A DNA stretch of 7,456 nt from assembly GCA_947448975.1 (NCBI GenBank), contig CANFPR010000041.1, positions 1-7,456 on the forward strand, read 5' to 3'. Positions within the stretch are counted from its first letter, which is position 1. Each line of letters starts with the position of its first letter. Under the pieces are notes generated by a model that was given only the letters and a program-made list of their open reading frames with translations, ran no database searches and was not told the origin of the DNA. The position numbers were made by a program, and so were the translations under genes. Below, one piece after another: positions 1 through 6,302 of this stretch. Source of the DNA: Micrococcales bacterium. Lineage in GTDB: Bacteria > Actinomycetota > Actinomycetes > Actinomycetales > Microbacteriaceae.

Positions 1-563
1 ATGTTCGACATGGTGCCCACATAAGAAGGCTCACCAATAAACACAGCCTTAGCATCTGGATGCTCGGCAAGAGTTTCGGCCAGTCGGGTCGACGGCAGGT
101 ATTCGGGCAATCCGGTTTCGGGGTTGATCTCGGGGCGAACCCAAATAGGAGTGACACCCGCATAAACGAGGCCAACCAGCACGCTCTTGTGCAAGGTTCT
201 AGAAACGATCACCTTATCGCCGGGGCCAGCCACCGCCATAACGGCTGCGTGGTTTGAGCCGCTCGACCCGTTCACACCGAAACGGCAGAGGTCGGCATCC
301 CAGAGAGAAGCGGCAAGCGCCTCGGCCTCGAGAATGAGGCTCGGCGAAATGCGGTGGGTGTGGTTGCCTGGAAGCACAGGGATGTCGCCATCGACGATGG
401 CACCGGTTAGGTCGGTTCGGCCTTTATGGCCAGGGATTTGGAATGGCGACCGGTCGGTCTCCATGTCACGTATCCACGCGTCTAGTAGGGGTGCGGAAGT
501 TCGCAAGCCCATAGGGTCTTTCGGATCAAGCAGAGTTGCTGCGCCAAACGCGTGCTGTGACAA
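1..563 (-). CDS. Orn/Lys/Arg decarboxylase-family PLP enzyme, N-terminal part (runs off the left edge)
   Basis: Reading the minus strand gives an open frame of 187 codons to the window edge. It carries the family signature FQIPGHKG (residues about 41-48), then HRISPSLILEAEALAA, a VNGSSGSNHAAV cofactor-pocket segment and PGDKVIVSRTLHKSV. These match the N-terminal half of the major domain of fold-I PLP basic amino acid decarboxylases (OKR_DC_1). The family decarboxylates lysine, ornithine or arginine to polyamines; the substrate cannot be told here, and the catalytic Schiff-base lysine lies outside the window. The frame opens after a TAA at about 573-575. The proposed start is TTG at 563, preceded by AGGCGGG, because the residues between it and the first ATG (512) read like protein (AFGAATLLDPKDP). 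ATG 512, giving MGLRTSAPLLDAW, is the alternative. It lies downstream of the rplA terminator with its own candidate promoter, so it is probably not in the ribosomal operon. Confidence 0.8.
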   Translation of the reverse strand, partial: MSQHAFGAATLLDPKDPMGLRTSAPLLDAWIRDMETDRSPFQIPGHKGRTDLTGAIVDGDIPVLPGNHTHRISPSLILEAEALAASLWDADLCRFGVNGSSGSNHAAVMAVAGPGDKVIVSRTLHKSVLVGLVYAGVTPIWVRPEINPETGLPEYLPSTRLAETLAEHPDAKAVFIGEPSYVGTMSN

Positions 564-575
564 TATCCCGCCTAA

Positions 576-610
576 CTTTTATGGCTTTCGCCTCGTAAAC
601 CTTTTATGGC
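576..610 (-). repeat. Direct repeat GCCATAAAAG x2 in the decarboxylase leader
   Basis: The 10-mer GCCATAAAAG occurs on the minus strand at 601-610 and again at 576-585. The centres are 25 bp apart, between the candidate -10 box and the proposed TTG start. The first copy also forms the 3' arm of the ATGGC-TTCG-GCCAT hairpin. It could be a pair of regulator half-sites or a leader element; nothing in the window identifies a regulator. Confidence 0.5.
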
Positions 611-618
611 CGAAGCCA

Positions 619-624
619 TTTATA
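619..624 (-). promoter_or_regulatory. Candidate -10 box (TATAAA) of the decarboxylase gene
   Basis: TATAAA on the minus strand, about 56 bases before the proposed TTG start and downstream of the rplA terminator. The region at -35 (GAATTC-like) is a poor match to TTGACA, so the call rests on the -10 and position. Just downstream is a small hairpin ATGGC-TTCG-GCCAT (606-619). Confidence 0.35.
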
Positions 625-659
625 GCACCTCAACCTGAACGGAATTCAGCCGAGGGATG

Positions 660-691
660 AAGAAAGGACCGGGGCGATTAGGCCCCGATCC
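660..691 (-). terminator. Intrinsic terminator after rplA
   Basis: On the minus strand, a 10-bp stem (682-691 with 666-675, nine Watson-Crick pairs and one U-G) closes a 6-base loop CUAAUC and is followed directly by UUUCUU. It begins 28 bases after the rplA stop codon and would end the tRNA-Trp/secE/nusG/rplK/rplA transcripts. The plus-strand exit side has no T-run, so it is directional. Confidence 0.85.
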
Positions 692-719
692 TCTCAACAT
701 TGAGTTTGTTTGGTGGAGT

Positions 720-1421
720 TTAGAACTCAACCTTGGTGACGCTGGTGTCTAGTGGAATACCAGGGCCGAAAGTGGTTGCAACTGCACCCTTGATTAGGTA
801 CTTGCCCTTCGAAGACGAAGGCTTCAAGCGCATGATCTCGTCGAGTGCAACATCTAGGTTCTCGCCCAGCTGCTGTGCGGTGAACGAAGACTTACCAATG
901 ATGAAGTGAAGGTTAGCCTGCTTGTCAACGCGGAACTCGATCTTTCCGCCCTTGATGTCGGTAACTGCCTTCGCTACGTCTGGGGTAACGGTTCCGGTCT
1001 TAGGGTTTGGCATGAGGTTACGCGGACCAAGCACCTTACCTAGGCGACCCACCTTACCCATGAGCTCTGGGGTTGAAACTGCAGAGTCGAAGTCGACCCA
1101 TCCTGCAGCAACCTTCTCGATTAGCTCGTCGCCACCGACTTCGTCGGCTCCGGCTGCGCGGGCTGCGTCGGCAGCTGCACCGGTTGCGAACACGATAACG
1201 CGAGCGGTCTTACCGGTTCCGTTAGGAAGCGATACGGTGCCGCGGATCATCTGGTCGGCCTTGCGAGGGTCAACACCAAGCTTGAATGCAACCTCGATGG
1301 TGGCGTCAAACTTGCTGGTTACGGTCTCTTTGACCAGGGTTACTGCTTCAGCTGGGGTGTAGAACTTGCCAGGCTGAATCTTTGCTGCTGCGGCTTCGTA
1401 AGCCTTGCTGCGCTTTGCCAT
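720..1421 (-). CDS. rplA: 50S ribosomal protein L1
   Basis: L1 builds the mobile L1 stalk of the large ribosomal subunit beside the E site and in many bacteria also represses its own mRNA. The protein is 233 residues, usual for bacterial L1. It begins [15 protein letters not shown] and contains the conserved hinge and RNA-binding stretch [20 protein letters not shown] (about 125-144), with [10 protein letters not shown] and the C-terminal [11 protein letters not shown]. The start is ATG 1421: it has AAGGA eight bases upstream and matches family N-termini, whereas the frame stays open nine codons further up (to 1448) without a ribosome-binding site. It is the last gene of the block, 163 bases after rplK, a long gap for this gene pair that holds a probable L1-binding leader (1449-1487). 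An intrinsic terminator follows. Confidence 0.97.
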   Translation of the reverse strand: MAKRSKAYEAAAAKIQPGKFYTPAEAVTLVKETVTSKFDATIEVAFKLGVDPRKADQMIRGTVSLPNGTGKTARVIVFATGAAADAARAAGADEVGGDELIEKVAAGWVDFDSAVSTPELMGKVGRLGKVLGPRNLMPNPKTGTVTPDVAKAVTDIKGGKIEFRVDKQANLHFIIGKSSFTAQQLGENLDVALDEIMRLKPSSSKGKYLIKGAVATTFGPGIPLDTSVTKVEF

Positions 1422-1448
1422 TCTGTTATTCCTTTTCTTGTTGGTCAC

Positions 1449-1487
1449 AGTTGTGGTCTGCGTGCCGCGCTGGGCACTCCCACTACT
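1449..1487 (-). promoter_or_regulatory. Probable L1-binding autoregulatory mRNA hairpin in the rplK-rplA spacer
   Basis: The minus-strand RNA folds into an outer stem AGUAGUGG/CCACAACU (one A-A mismatch), an asymmetric internal loop (GA against GCAGA), an inner stem GUGCC/GGCAC and a CAGCGC loop. The UGGGAG...GACC arrangement across the asymmetric loop matches the L1 site in 23S rRNA helices 76-77, where UGGGAG faces GACC. The hairpin ends 27 bases before the rplA ATG, next to its Shine-Dalgarno, so bound L1 could block rplA translation. L1 autoregulation by rRNA mimicry is established in E. coli and archaea; its action here is inferred from structure and position. No comparable element was seen in the 48-base leader of rplK. 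Confidence 0.7.
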
Positions 1488-1527
1488 TATCTTTTGTGGC
1501 GATGAAACACGGATGCTTCGCCGCCGG

Positions 1528-1569
1528 TTGCCCGAGTTACCTCAAGCGTTTTGCCCGAGTTGCCCCGAG
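1528..1569 (-). repeat. Short direct repeats (AACTCGGGCAA) in the rplK-rplA spacer
   Basis: AACTCGGGCAA occurs exactly twice on the minus strand (1551-1561 and 1528-1538, offset 23 bp), with a third degenerate copy CTCGGGGCAA at 1560-1569. They lie just after the rplK stop and upstream of the L1-type hairpin. No strong stem forms between the copies. Function unknown. Confidence 0.5.
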
Positions 1570-1584
1570 CAAGTTTTTGGTGGC

Positions 1585-2016
1585 CTAGGCCTCGACGGTG
1601 ATGCCCATGCTGCGGGCGGTTCCGGCGATGATCTTGGCTGCGGCCTCAACGTCGTTTGCGTTTAGGTCGGTTAGCTTCTGCTCTGCGATCTTTAGAACCT
1701 GTTCGCGGCTTAGGTTGGCAACCTTCACGGTGTGTGGGGTTGACGAGCCCTTAGCTACGCCAGCTGCCTTCTTGATTAGCTCAGCTGCTGGTGGGGTCTT
1801 CAGAACGAAGGTGAACGAGCGGTCTTCGTAAACGGTGATTTCAACCGGTACGACGTTTCCGCGCTGGTCTGCAGTTGCGTTGTTGTACGCGGTGCAGAAC
1901 TCCATGATGTTCACACCGTGCTGACCAAGTGCCGGACCAATCGGTGGAGCTGGGTTAGCAGCGCCCGCCTGGATCTGGAGCTTGATCATTCCAGTGATCT
2001 TTTTCTTCGGTGCCAT
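1585..2016 (-). CDS. rplK: 50S ribosomal protein L11
   Basis: L11 forms the base of the GTPase-associated centre with 23S rRNA, contacts translation factors, and is needed for stringent-factor activation and thiostrepton binding. The 143-residue product has the standard length. The N-terminal domain carries the proline-rich thiostrepton and EF-G-facing helix [14 protein letters not shown] (21-34), the hinge KTPPAA (73-78) follows, and the C-terminal rRNA-binding domain ends with [21 protein letters not shown] 2016 has AAGGA seven bases upstream. It follows nusG after a 48-base gap that contains no obvious terminator or L1-type leader, so it is probably cotranscribed with secE-nusG. A weak TATAGA box lies in that gap but lacks a convincing -35. 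Confidence 0.98.
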   Translation of the reverse strand: MAPKKKITGMIKLQIQAGAANPAPPIGPALGQHGVNIMEFCTAYNNATADQRGNVVPVEITVYEDRSFTFVLKTPPAAELIKKAAGVAKGSSTPHTVKVANLSREQVLKIAEQKLTDLNANDVEAAAKIIAGTARSMGITVEA

Positions 2017-2064
2017 TTGTTATTCCTTTGGTTTGTTTGGGAACTCTATAAAAATCTTTGAAAA

Positions 2065-2943
2065 CTAGTTGAGGGGTCCGACCTGCTCGAAGCCAAGCTC
2101 CACAGGAGTTTCGCGCTCGAACAGTGAAACAAGCACGGTGAGCTTGCCGCTCTCTGGCTTGATTTCGGAGATGGTGCCTGGAAGACCCGCGAACGAACCG
2201 TCGCGAATCATGATGCTCTCGCCAATCTTGTAATCCACGCTGATTGGAATCGCCTTCGACTTGCCACGAACGGCAACCGAACCCTTAGCGGCAGCCTTGG
2301 CGGCGGCCTCTTCAGGAAGTTCGTAAAGCCACTTCTTGAGCATTTCGAAAGCTTCGCTTGGGCGAAGTGGCGTTGGGTTCTGCGAGTTGCCGACGAAGCC
2401 GGTAACCGCAGGAGTGTGGCGAATAAGTGCCCATGAGTCTTCGTTTAGTTCCATGCGGATCAAAACGTAACCAGGAACCTTCACCTTGGTAACAAGCTTG
2501 CGCTGGCCGTTCTTGATTTCAACGGTGTCTTCGAGAACTACTTCGATCTGCAAGACGTCGTCTCCACCAGCCTGGGTTAGGCGACGGTTTTCAACGTTCT
2601 GCTTTACGCGCTTCTCGTAGCCGGCGTATGAGTGAACTACGTACCACTTGCCAGGAAGTGCACGAAAATCTGCACGGAACTGGGAGTAAGGGTCTTCGTC
2701 TTCTTCGGTTTCTGCTGCAACTTCTGCAACCGGCTGCGCCTGCTCTGCAGCGACCTCTGCGTCAACCTCGTCAACTGCAACTTCTTCAACGTCAATAACT
2801 ACGTCGTCGGCTGCATCTAGGGCTAGCTCGTCGGCTGCTTCAAGTGCTTCGTCGGTTTCTTCGGCGATGGCGTCTTCGGCCTCGTGCACTGCTTCAACGG
2901 CGTCAATTTCGAGCTCTAGCTCGTCGCGCTCGATTTCACTCAC
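2065..2943 (-). CDS. nusG: Transcription termination/antitermination protein NusG with acidic N-terminal extension
   Basis: NusG binds the RNA polymerase clamp, modulates pausing and Rho-dependent termination, and can link polymerase to the ribosome. The 292-residue product has an NGN domain from about residue 99 ([22 protein letters not shown], later VPGYVLIRM and TPAVTGFVG) and a C-terminal KOW domain from about 239 ([23 protein letters not shown]). E. coli NusG has about 181 residues; the excess is a roughly 88-residue N-terminal extension made almost entirely of Glu, Asp, Ala and Val, with no lysine and one arginine. Such acidic extensions are known in actinobacterial NusG and are probably disordered. 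The start is GTG 2943, with AGGA seven bases upstream. It lies 50 bases downstream of secE, the classic secE-nusG pairing. Confidence 0.97.
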   Translation of the reverse strand: MSEIERDELELEIDAVEAVHEAEDAIAEETDEALEAADELALDAADDVVIDVEEVAVDEVDAEVAAEQAQPVAEVAAETEEDEDPYSQFRADFRALPGKWYVVHSYAGYEKRVKQNVENRRLTQAGGDDVLQIEVVLEDTVEIKNGQRKLVTKVKVPGYVLIRMELNEDSWALIRHTPAVTGFVGNSQNPTPLRPSEAFEMLKKWLYELPEEAAAKAAAKGSVAVRGKSKAIPISVDYKIGESIMIRDGSFAGLPGTISEIKPESGKLTVLVSLFERETPVELGFEQVGPLN

Positions 2944-2993
2944 GGTGGCTTCCTATCGTTTGAAAAGTCTGTTTTGTATTTGCTGTAAAAGTT

Positions 2994-3266
2994 TTAGGCG
3001 GTTGCAGTTGGGGTAAACAAGAACTGCACTACATAGAAGAAGGCCCAGTCGAGAATTGCAATCAGAATCATGACCACGGTCACGAAGCCCAACACCACGA
3101 AGGTGTAGTTGCGAAGCTCAGCCCAGGTAGGACGGGTGACTTTGCCTAGCTCGCCAATAACCTGCTTGATAAACAGGATGACGCGAGCAATCGGCCCACG
3201 CGCAGTCGCGCGGTCGGCCTTGGCCTTGTCGACGAGATTCTCTGATGCCTCGTACTCTTCTGCCAT
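2994..3266 (-). CDS. secE: Preprotein translocase subunit SecE
   Basis: SecE clamps SecY in the SecYEG channel of the cytoplasmic membrane. The 90-residue product is of the short, single-span type usual outside gammaproteobacteria. A charged cytoplasmic N-terminus leads into the conserved amphipathic segment FIKQVIGELGKVTRPTWAEL (about 32-51), followed by one transmembrane helix (about 54-80, YTFVVLGFVTVVMILIAILDW). The start is ATG 3266 (MAEEYEASE), preceded by AAGGAAG at a good distance; the frame stays open to 3305, but that longer start lacks a ribosome-binding site and would leave only five bases to the tRNA-Trp gene. It is encoded 43 bases after tRNA-Trp and 50 bases before nusG, the conserved actinobacterial order. 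Confidence 0.96.
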   Translation of the reverse strand: MAEEYEASENLVDKAKADRATARGPIARVILFIKQVIGELGKVTRPTWAELRNYTFVVLGFVTVVMILIAILDWAFFYVVQFLFTPTATA

Positions 3267-3309
3267 CGTTCTTCCTTCTGTTTCAGTTTGCAACCGAAGT
3301 TGCAACTTG

Positions 3310-3382
3310 CAGGGCGGACAGGACTCGAACCTGCAACCTGCGGTTTTGGAGACCGCTGCTCTACCAATTGAGCCACCGCCCT
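3310..3382 (-). tRNA. tRNA-Trp (anticodon CCA)
   Basis: A complete 73-base cloverleaf: acceptor AGGGCGG/CCGCCCT, D arm GCTC-AATTGGTA-GAGC, anticodon arm GCGGT-CTCCAAA-ACCGC with anticodon CCA, T arm GCAGG-TTCGAGT-CCTGT, discriminator G as expected for bacterial tRNA-Trp. The 3' CCA is not encoded (CAA follows), so a CCA-adding enzyme must finish it. It lies directly upstream of secE and is probably cotranscribed with it. Confidence 0.98.
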
Positions 3383-3646
3383 AGACGGTTGGTAGCCGGC
3401 ACGGTTAGCTTGCGCTTTTAGTGCTTGGTAACTGCCGAAGCATCCGTGGCATCACCCCTGAAAAAGGCAGACTTCTAGATTGAAATCTAAGGTGATTAAT
3501 TTGCCAGATTAGGCTCCGGAAGTTGTCAACTACCTCCTAGGAGTTTAGCCCACAGTTGCCCATAAATGCAAAGGGAAAGTGGGCTGAAGGGTACAAAATG
3601 ACCAACCGAGCCCCGAACGGTTTAGCGCTGAAGGTAGGCTTAATGC
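3383..3646. other. Divergent intergenic region with several inverted repeats
   Basis: No gene is visible in these 264 bases between tRNA-Trp (leftward) and the aminotransferase gene (rightward). It holds TAGATT-GA-AATCTA (3476-3489), GTTGTCAAC (3522-3530), CTCCTAGGAG (3534-3543) and a wider repeat AGCCCAC/GTGGGCT (3547-3553 with 3579-3585). A perfect minus-strand TTGACA (3524-3529) is present but lacks a properly spaced -10 box. A TAATCT lies 12 bases after it and a TAGATT 34 bases after it, so the tRNA-Trp promoter could not be fixed. Confidence 0.6.
3635..3640 (+). promoter_or_regulatory. -10 box (TAGGCT) of the aminotransferase gene, implying a leaderless mRNA
   Basis: TAGGCT fits the actinobacterial TANNNT -10 consensus and ends six bases before the ATG at 3647, which puts the expected transcription start on or next to the A of the start codon. 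No usable Shine-Dalgarno is present (GAAGG at 3630-3634 is 12 bases from the ATG). No clear -35 is visible. Leaderless mRNAs are common in actinobacteria. Confidence 0.5.
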
Positions 3647-4846
3647 ATGCCTGAATTTGCCAGAATCTCAAAACGCATCGGCGCGATTGCCGAATCGGCC
3701 ACCCTCAAGGTTGACGCCAAGGCCAAAGGCCTGCAGGCCGCCGGTCGCCCGGTTATCTCTTACGCAGCCGGCGAACCAGACTTCGCCACACCAAACCACA
3801 TCGTTGAAGCCGCCGTTCTGGCCGCTCGCGACCCCAAGAACCACCGCTACACGCCCGCAATCGGTTTGCCCGAACTGCGCGAAGCGATCGTTGCAAAGAC
3901 CAAGCAAGACTCTGGCACCGAGTACACCGCCGCCCAGGTTGTGGTGACCAACGGTGGCAAGCAGGCCGTCTATCAAGCCTTTGCAACCCTCTTGGATGCA
4001 GGCGACGAAGTGCTTTTGCCTTCTCCGTACTGGACCACGTACCCAGAGGCGATTGCCCTGGCTGGCGGCAAGACCGTAGAAGTTTTCGCTGGCTCAGACC
4101 AGAACTACAAGGTCACCGTGGCTCAGCTCGAGGCTGCCCGCACCGAACGCTCGAAGGTTCTGCTGTTCTGCTCGCCTTCGAACCCAACCGGATCGGTTTA
4201 CTCACGCGAAGAAGTTGAGGCCATCGGGCGCTGGGCTTACGAGCACGGCCTGTGGATCATCTCTGACGAGATTTACCAGAACCTCACCTACGACGGCGTG
4301 AAGGCAGTTTCGGTTACCGAGGCAGTGCCCGAGATGATCGACCGCACCATCTTGGTAAATGGTGTTGCAAAGTCTTATGCCATGACCGGCTGGCGTTTGG
4401 GCTGGATGGTCGGCCCGCTCGACGCCATGAAGGCTGCCGGCAACCTGCAGTCGCACCTGTCGTCGAACGTTTCGAACATTTCGCAGCGCGCAGCCATTGC
4501 CGCCCTAACCGGCCCGCAAGAAGAGGTTGAGGCAATGCGTGAGTCGTTCGACCGTCGCCGCAAGCTTGCAGTTGCCGAGCTAAACAAGATTCCGGGGTGG
4601 GTAGCTCCAATGCCAGAGGGTGCGTTCTATGTTTACTCAGACGTCTCGGGCGTTCTGGGCCGAGAGTGGGGCGGCAAGCAGATCAACACTTCGCTCGAAC
4701 TCTGCGATTACATCTTGGATGCTGCTGAGGTAGCACTGGTTCCTGGTGAGGCTTTCGGCCCGTCTGGTTATGTGCGAATGAGTTACGCGCTCGGTGATGG
4801 CCCGCTTCTCGAGGGCATTCAGCGCCTGCAGAAGCTGTTTGCTTAG
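3647..4846 (+). CDS. aspC: Class I PLP-dependent aspartate aminotransferase
   Basis: This is a fold-I, subgroup I-gamma-type aminotransferase that interconverts aspartate and 2-oxoglutarate with oxaloacetate and glutamate; related enzymes also act on aromatic or prephenate substrates, so the specificity is inferred. The 399 residues are a normal length. Visible landmarks: the N-terminal substrate-pocket motif [12 protein letters not shown] (38-49), TNGGKQA of the phosphate-binding region (101-107), SPSNPTG with Asn179, SDEIY with Asp207 and Tyr210 contacting the cofactor, the Schiff-base lysine Lys242 in [13 protein letters not shown], and C-terminal Arg377 in YVRMSY for the substrate carboxylate. 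The start at ATG 3647 ([14 protein letters not shown]) fits family N-termini and a leaderless promoter. It is the only plus-strand gene, divergent from tRNA-Trp/secE and convergent with murB across 21 bases with no clear terminator. The symbol is given by family similarity. Confidence 0.9.
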   Translation: MPEFARISKRIGAIAESATLKVDAKAKGLQAAGRPVISYAAGEPDFATPNHIVEAAVLAARDPKNHRYTPAIGLPELREAIVAKTKQDSGTEYTAAQVVVTNGGKQAVYQAFATLLDAGDEVLLPSPYWTTYPEAIALAGGKTVEVFAGSDQNYKVTVAQLEAARTERSKVLLFCSPSNPTGSVYSREEVEAIGRWAYEHGLWIISDEIYQNLTYDGVKAVSVTEAVPEMIDRTILVNGVAKSYAMTGWRLGWMVGPLDAMKAAGNLQSHLSSNVSNISQRAAIAALTGPQEEVEAMRESFDRRRKLAVAELNKIPGWVAPMPEGAFYVYSDVSGVLGREWGGKQINTSLELCDYILDAAEVALVPGEAFGPSGYVRMSYALGDGPLLEGIQRLQKLFA

Positions 4847-4867
4847 AGCCTTCGCGGTTTGGGCGAG

Positions 4868-5866
4868 CTAGAAGCCGATTAGGTTTGGCTCTGGCACCAG
4901 GTTTACGCCCCAGCGATTTGCAACTTGCAACTGAATGAAACTTGCCAGTTCGCGCACCTGCTCGGCCGTTGCAAAACCTCGGTTGGTAATTGCAAGCGAA
5001 TGTTTGGTTGACAGCGCCGCTTGAGAATCTCCCAACTTGAAGCCCTTTGGCAATCCGGAGTTTTCAATCAACCACGCCGCACTCAGCTTGACGCTGCCAT
5101 CTTCTTGCAACCAGCGCGGGGCATCTCCAGGGATGCTTCGCGAAAAGCCATCGCTCACAATCGGGTTTGTAAAGAACGAACCGCAAGACCAGGTGTCGTG
5201 ATCAGCCTCGTTGAGCACCATTCCCTTTAGCGCGCGAGTAGCAATAACCGATTCACGCACCTCAGCAGGATTAGTGACCGGGCGGCCCAGTGCTTCGGTG
5301 AGGCGAACGAGCGCCTCACGCTCGGGCTGAAACTCCTCGAGCACAAACTCAACCCAAGTAATCACTCCCAAGCGACCGCCGCTTTTAAAGATGCTGTCGC
5401 GGTAAGCAAAGCCGAGTTCGGCAGCAGTTAGCTCAACCACTTCGTGAGTTTTGTAATCCAAGAATTCGACGCGTGAGATGGTTTCTGCAACCTCTTGGCC
5501 GTAAGCCCCGATGTTTTGAACGGGGGCGGCACCGACGCATCCTGGAATGCCGCTGAGCGCTTCGACACCGGTGAGGTTGTTTGCAACCGTGTATGCAACA
5601 AAGTTGTCCCAGTTTTCACCGGCTTGCACGCGAACTGTTGAGCCTTCGCGTTCGATGCCAAAGTTTTCAGTCTTGATAACCGAAAACTCTTCAAGATTTT
5701 CTGAGGCCACAATATTGCTGCCGCCACCGAGCACAAACCACTGATCGGCTTCACTCCAGGTTTCAACTGCGCTCGAAATGAGCTCATCGCGAGTGGTGGC
5801 CACAAACATGTTTGCGGGAGTGCCGCCCACACGTATCGTGGTTAGTTCGCTCAGAGATTTCGGCAT
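4868..5866 (-). CDS. murB: UDP-N-acetylenolpyruvoylglucosamine reductase
   Basis: MurB is the cytosolic FAD enzyme that uses NADPH to reduce UDP-GlcNAc-enolpyruvate to UDP-N-acetylmuramate, the second committed step of peptidoglycan precursor synthesis. The 332 residues contain the N-terminal TTIRVGG, the FAD-binding GGGSN (47-51) and GIPGCVGAAPVQNIGAYG (106-123), Tyr155-Arg156 in FAYRDSIFK, the catalytic proton-donor serine Ser230 in CGSFFTNP, SAAWLIE, and the terminal PEP motif with Glu326. The Tyr-Arg plus GSFF and PEP features point to a complete, active enzyme. ATG 5866 lies 13 bases after the hadB stop; its ribosome-binding site is weak, which suggests translational coupling. It is the third gene of a hadA-hadB-murB unit and ends 21 bases from the convergent aminotransferase gene. 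Confidence 0.96.
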   Translation of the reverse strand: MPKSLSELTTIRVGGTPANMFVATTRDELISSAVETWSEADQWFVLGGGSNIVASENLEEFSVIKTENFGIEREGSTVRVQAGENWDNFVAYTVANNLTGVEALSGIPGCVGAAPVQNIGAYGQEVAETISRVEFLDYKTHEVVELTAAELGFAYRDSIFKSGGRLGVITWVEFVLEEFQPEREALVRLTEALGRPVTNPAEVRESVIATRALKGMVLNEADHDTWSCGSFFTNPIVSDGFSRSIPGDAPRWLQEDGSVKLSAAWLIENSGLPKGFKLGDSQAALSTKHSLAITNRGFATAEQVRELASFIQLQVANRWGVNLVPEPNLIGF

Positions 5867-5879
5867 GATCTTGCAGCGC

Positions 5880-6302
5880 CTAGAGGCGAACGCGCGCCTG
5901 CGCCTTGCCCAAAACCGCGGTGTCGTTGAAGGTGGCGGTTAGGTCTACGCGAACATCGCCGGTTTCGGCGTTGATCTCGCCGATCTTGCCAACAACCTTG
6001 AGAATGGCCCCATCAGCGGCGTCGACTACAACTGGCTTAGTGAAGCGCACTCCGTAATCGATAACCCTGCCGGCATCGCCAATCCAGTCGGCTGCCACCT
6101 GAACGGCAACACCCATGGTGAGCATTCCGTGAGCAAGAACGCCAGGTAGGCCAACAGCTGCGGCAAAGTCGTCGCGGTAGTGAATCGGGTTGAAATCGCC
6201 CGATGCTCCCGCGTAGCGCACGAGCGAATCGCGGGTTAGGTGGAACTCGCGCGAACCGATCTCTTGGCCTACTTCGAGACCAGCAATGTTGATGTGAGTC
6301 AT
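5880..6302 (-). CDS. hadB: MaoC-like (R)-3-hydroxyacyl-ACP dehydratase, catalytic HadB-type subunit
   Basis: A 140-residue single hot-dog-fold protein of the MaoC/hydratase-2 family. The motif ASGDFNPIHYRD (33-44) supplies Asp36, Asn38 and His41, the catalytic dyad region, followed by GVLAHGMLTMG. Asp36 and His41 fall at the same numbers as in mycobacterial HadB. HadB pairs with HadA to dehydrate 3-hydroxyacyl-ACP in type II fatty acid synthesis. Mycolic acids are not known in the inferred family, so here the pair more likely serves ordinary fatty acid elongation, in the place of FabZ; this is an inference. Its ATG overlaps the hadA stop as ATGA (6299-6302), which implies coupled translation and equal subunit amounts. 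murB follows after 13 bases. Confidence 0.88.
   Translation of the reverse strand: MTHINIAGLEVGQEIGSREFHLTRDSLVRYAGASGDFNPIHYRDDFAAAVGLPGVLAHGMLTMGVAVQVAADWIGDAGRVIDYGVRFTKPVVVDAADGAILKVVGKIGEINAETGDVRVDLTATFNDTAVLGKAQARVRL

Noticed and set aside
187..660. 157-codon plus-strand open frame
   Set aside because: It is the shadow of the decarboxylase gene, which has clear family motifs on the minus strand.
922..1362. 146-codon plus-strand open frame
   Set aside because: It lies wholly antisense to rplA and has no recognisable domain.
1422..1448. Longer L1 start at 1448
   Set aside because: The extra residues (MTNKKRNNR) are encoded by the Shine-Dalgarno region of the true start and are not part of L1.
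2017..2064. Internal promoter (TATAGA) before rplK
   Set aside because: No -35-like hexamer at suitable spacing, and the AT-rich gap alone explains the match.
3267..3305. Longer SecE start at 3305
   Set aside because: It has no ribosome-binding site and begins only five bases from tRNA-Trp; ATG 3266 has AAGGAAG upstream and fits the family N-terminus.
3501..3529. Promoter for tRNA-Trp with -35 TTGACA (3524-3529, minus)
   Set aside because: No acceptable -10 lies 16-19 bases downstream (the position reads TGGCAA). TAATCT is only 12 bases away and TAGATT is 34 bases away.
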